Both the position numbers and the translations under genes were made by a program. Source: Jackrogersella multiformis (taxonomy: Eukaryota > Ascomycota > Sordariomycetes > Xylariales > Hypoxylaceae). Taken from it: a stretch of 64,000 bases of DNA. The stretch is taken from the NCBI GenBank assembly GCA_902806575.1, contig CADCXD010000018.1, positions 248,001 to 312,000 of the forward strand, read 5' to 3'. The notes under the pieces are model-generated. The model was not told the origin of the DNA. It ran no database searches and saw only the letters and a program-made list of their open reading frames with translations. Positions within the stretch are counted from its first letter, which is position 1, and every line of letters starts with the position of its first letter. Of the stretch, positions 60,001 through 64,000 are shown piece after piece.

Positions 60001-60298
60001 AGGATAAATATATTATTAATTTTAAGAAATATTTTTAATATAAAGAAACTTATATAATTATTTTAATCGTTTTATTAAATAATAAACCATTTAATTATAA
60101 ATATTTATAAATATTATAACGATAAAATATATAATATTTAAATTTTTAATAATTTTAAATTAATTATTACATATATTTCCTACGTATACGGAAGCGTTAA
60201 TTTAAACCTTACGTTTTTTAGGAATTTTTTTATTTTATTTTTTAAAGATTTAATTAATTAAAGTTTATTATTTATAAAATATATTATAATAGTTTTAT

Positions 60299-60331
60299 AT
60301 AAAACGATTTTAATTAATAAAATCGTTTTAT
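60299..60331. repeat. 13-bp inverted repeat with 7-nt loop in the AT-rich block
   Basis: ATAAAACGATTTT at 60299-60311 is exactly complementary to AAAATCGTTTTAT at 60319-60331. It could form a hairpin; in DNA this AT-rich such repeats also arise by chance. Confidence 0.7.
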
Positions 60332-63300
60332 TTATTAGCTCATTTTTTCCTGTTATAGTACTTATTAAAATAGATAATATAAAACTAAAATTTATATATA
60401 AAATAAGTAATTTAAAAGATATTTTTTATTAATACCGAGGTTTTAAATTACGTAAAAATTAAATTATATATATTATATTTTTATTTTAAATATTATTAAT
60501 TTCAACTACTTAATTCCCATAATATATAATAAAAGTAAGTTTATTATTATATTATAAAATCGTATCATAAAATTAACAGGTAATAAGATAAAAAAAATTT
60601 AATTTATAATTATAAAATTAGAATTATTTACTTTTAATTAACGATTAAAATTTTAAAATATTATTAAAATATATCATTAATAAAGTTTTTATTAATTATA
60701 TTTTTAGTAATAACCCTTTTTATAAAGTAATAAACGGCTTTTTTAAGCAGAAAATAAAGGAAAAAAGGAGGGCCATAATATATAAAAGCTTTTAATATAT
60801 TTATATATTTCAAACTTAAACGTTTAATAAATTTATATCTTTAATTACCGAGTATATTAAACCTTTATTAGGTTAACTTTTTAATAATATTTAATTATTT
60901 AAAATATTTTTTATAAGAAATTATTATTATTATAAATTATCGAAAAGCTTACGATTAAAATAATCGTTAGTAATAAATAATTAATAATTATAAAATTAGT
61001 TAAGATTATTTTAATCGTAAATATAAAAATAAAATAATTATAAAGTTAAGTTATCTTTTTTATTTATTAATTTATTTATTAATTTTTAAATAAAATTATA
61101 AGTAAATATATAAAATATTTTTAAAATAACCTTAAATATTAACTTAATATTAATAAAAATATTTTAAGTTAACGATATAATTATTAATTAATAACAAGTT
61201 TATAATAATATAAATTAATTTTTTATAAATAATTAATATAAAAATAAATTTATTTATTATTTAATTATTTAAATTTATAAAAAAAGAGGAAGAACCTTCC
61301 TTAACTTTTTAATTAATTCCTTAAAAATAACCCTTTTATTTGCTAATTTAAACCTAAAAAAAGCTTATATCGATTAAGAAAAGGATAGTAACGAAACCAT
61401 TTAATTTTAGCGATAAGTTATCTTTAAATAAAATTTAAATTATTTAACGATAATTTAATTATAAATTATATTAATATGTAAAAAAATCTTAACATATTTA
61501 ACTTTTAAGATATCTTTACCTTAAAAATCTTTATAAATAAATTAATTCTATCCTTTTTTAAAGCATAAATTAAAAATAAAAAATATATAAAAATAATAAT
61601 TCTTAAAAATAATGCCGAATTTAATGTTAATTTTATTAGGTTTATTATATTAAAGGGATACAAGTAATTATTAAAAGATAATATTTATGATTTTAAAATT
61701 ATTTATTGTATCGATTATAATTATAAAAAAGAAAAAGATTAATATTTTATAATAGTAAAAGAATTAATTTTTTATTTATAAAAATATATTATTTAAATAT
61801 AAAAGAAAAAAAAAGAAAATATTTATATTTAAAAAATAAATTAAATATTAGTTTAATTATTTGGCTATAATATTATAAGAAATATATTCGTATCGTAATT
61901 ATATATTATTATTATTTTTATTTATACGATAAATTTATTAAAAATTTATTCCGTAAATAATATATATACGATAAATAAATAAAGGTTTTTTATATATATA
62001 CTGGGATTTTAAATAAATAAGTTTATAGTTTTTTACGTAATAATAAAGTTATAATTATAATTACATATTTTATTTTATAATAAATATTTTACATTTATTA
62101 TAATAATCGATAAATATAAATAAAATTAAAGTAATAATTAAATATTCTTAACGATTTATTTAAAAATATTATATTATTTTATATTAATTTAAATATAATA
62201 TAATAAAATAAATATTTAAAATATTTATAATTTTATTATAATTAAATTATTAACCTATTTAAAGATTCTTTTTAAATTAAAAACCTTATTAATAATAATC
62301 CTTTTTAAGATTTATTTACATTTTTATAAAAAGTGAATTTAAGATTATGGCTTTTAACCGGGATCTTACCTTTTTTTATCCTCCTTTTTTACCTTTTTAT
62401 TACCTTTTCTTTTAACTATTATTACTTTTTACCCCTTTTAACTCTTAATTAAATTATTAATATATAAAAAGAATTTAAACTTTTTTTAAGTAAGAATAAT
62501 TATAAGTAAATTAACGGTAATATTCTTAATAAAATTTATTAAAATCATATTTAAAGAAAGTAATGTTATTTATAAAATGTTTTTTTAAAATATTTAATAA
62601 TATTTACTTATTACTTATATTATTAAATTTATTATATTTATTTTTACATTATTATATTTTAGAAATCTTTATAATTTTTTAATAATTATTATTATTATAA
62701 TATTTAAAATTATTAAAATAAACGTTAATATATTAAAATTATAAATATAAATAATTTTACGTTAATAATAATATAATCTTTTTATAAGGAATTATATAAT
62801 AACTTAAAGGTTATAAAAGTCTTATATAAAATTAAGGATTTAATTAAAGAAAAGGTTAAGTTAAATAATATTAAAAAGAGGTAAAATATTAATTATATGA
62901 TTAATTAATTTATATATAATATAAAATAAAAATAAATTAAAAAATTATAAAGCTTTTTAAAATATAATAATATAAATATAAATACGATAAAATTAATAAT
63001 ATAAGTAATAAATAAATATTACTAAATATTCTAAAAAAATATTTTATAAATAATATTATTCTTTTTAAAAAATATTATATATAATAATTTAATTATTTTA
63101 AGGTATAAATTATTTAATTAATTTCTTAGTAACCTTTATTTTTATAACTTTAAATTTCTTAATTATTAATTTTATTTTAAGTTTTATTCCGGAAAATATT
63201 ATTAATAAAGCAGGAAATTAAATATCTTTTTATATAAATACTTTTACATTTATAAAATAACGTTATTTAGTTTTTTTTTTATTTAAATTTACTTTAAATA

Positions 63301-64000
63301 TTTTTTTATCTATATTCTTAATATTTTTTTAAAATATAAATAAGTTTTCGTTTTTATTTTTAAACTAATTTTAAATTTTATTATTACTTTTGTTTTTTTA
63401 GTTATCTTAAAAAGAAGATTAATACTTAAAGAATTAAGAAGTTAAGTAAAATTTATGAAAATTTTACCTCGATATTTTTAAAAATATCAAATTATATAAC
63501 TTATTAATCGAGGATTTATATCGTTATAATATATATTATAAAGGTCGTTAAATTTATATCAAATAGGCTTTATTACTTTAGGATATAAATAATATAAAAA
63601 TAAAGTTTAAATTTAACTTAATATTATAAAATTAATTATAAATAAAAAAATAAATTAAACGTTTTTAATTTCTTTATTTAATATTTAATATAATTTGTTT
63701 TTACTTTATTTAATCTTAACCTTATTTTTTAAAGTTATTTTATAAAGTTTAATATTAATATTTTAAAAAATAAATGGAATTTAAAGTTAATAAAATAAGC
63801 GGAAATATAAAATAAAATATTAAAAAGAAATTTAATCTAATAAATAACACTTTTACGCTTTATATTTAAACTTATTAAAAATAAGAAAAACTTTATTTAA
63901 AAAGTTTTATATTATAAAAACTTTAAACTTATTAAAAATACATTATATTTTAAAGAAATTATTAACGCTTTTAAATTTTATATTTATTAATTCCGTAACT

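Larger units (their letters stand above)
48200..64000. repeat. AT-rich, RIP-like heterochromatic block (extends beyond the window)
   Basis: From about 48.2 kb to the end the sequence is by eye roughly 80-90% A+T, with TpA everywhere and CpA/TpG very rare, while CpG, CpC and CpT persist. No frame of 60 or more codons exists on either strand. This is the expected outcome of repeat-induced point mutation, which turns CpA into TpA in duplicated DNA, so the block probably consists of mutated transposable elements. I could not recognise any element family. It could equally be part of a centromere or other heterochromatin. The edge towards CHO2 is sharp. Confidence 0.88.

Noticed and set aside
48200..64000. 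Repeated AT-rich motifs suggestive of a CRISPR-like or regular array
   Set aside because: No regular spacing or conserved repeat unit was seen, and the host is eukaryotic; the similarity comes from base composition.

Overview
The window looks like nuclear DNA of a filamentous ascomycete (Pezizomycotina, probably Sordariomycetes; the species is not determined). The evidence is: short introns of about 50-95 nt with GTAAGT-like donors, CTAAC/CTGAC branch sites and AG acceptors; single-copy genes with fungal homologues (CHO2, NUG1, NSE1, BRE2, a HLTF/RAD5-like ATPase, a LAM-type sterol-transfer protein, an AcpS-type phosphopantetheinyl transferase, cysteine dioxygenase, a DUF1774 membrane protein); a LysM effector; and a block of RIP-like AT-rich DNA. 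All gene models were built by hand from reading frames, splice signals and family knowledge.

Layout. 1-5.9 kb: no gene I can support, only simple repeats and short palindromes. 5.9-9.3 kb: a divergent pair, a HAD sugar/glycerol-phosphate phosphatase (-) and the ribosome-biogenesis GTPase NUG1 (+). 12.1-12.9 kb: a secreted two-LysM protein (-), alone between gene-poor flanks. 14.8-19.7 kb: a HIRAN-SNF2-RING ATPase (-) and cysteine dioxygenase (-). 19.8-24.1 kb: gene-poor. 24.1-26.7 kb: a DUF1774 membrane protein (+) and a phosphopantetheinyl transferase (+). 27.4 kb: an intron-containing tRNA-Arg(CCT). 28.2-30.0 kb: the COMPASS subunit BRE2/ASH2 (+). 31.0-40.0 kb: three minus-strand genes, namely a single-pass membrane protein, NSE1 of the SMC5/6 complex, and a GRAM-VASt sterol-transfer protein whose first exon lies about 1 kb upstream of the rest. 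41.2-43.0 kb: a conserved fungal protein with an MIT-like N-terminus and coiled coils (+). 44.3-47.2 kb: CHO2 (-). About 48.2 kb to the end: at least 15.8 kb of extremely AT-rich, gene-free DNA depleted in CpA/TpG, with no open frame of 60 codons or more, the expected look of RIP-mutated heterochromatin.

No gene cluster or operon-like system is visible; most genes are housekeeping. Functional themes that recur are genome maintenance (HLTF/RAD5-like, NSE1, both with ACGCGT MluI boxes about 210-230 bp upstream), chromatin (BRE2) and membrane lipids (LAM-type protein, CHO2). I did not find convincing evidence for a wholly new biological system. The most useful leads are the AT-rich block and its border, the isolated LysM effector gene, the shared MluI boxes, the PPTase with lineage-specific low-complexity insertions, and the damaged or misread 5' end of the DUF1774 gene.
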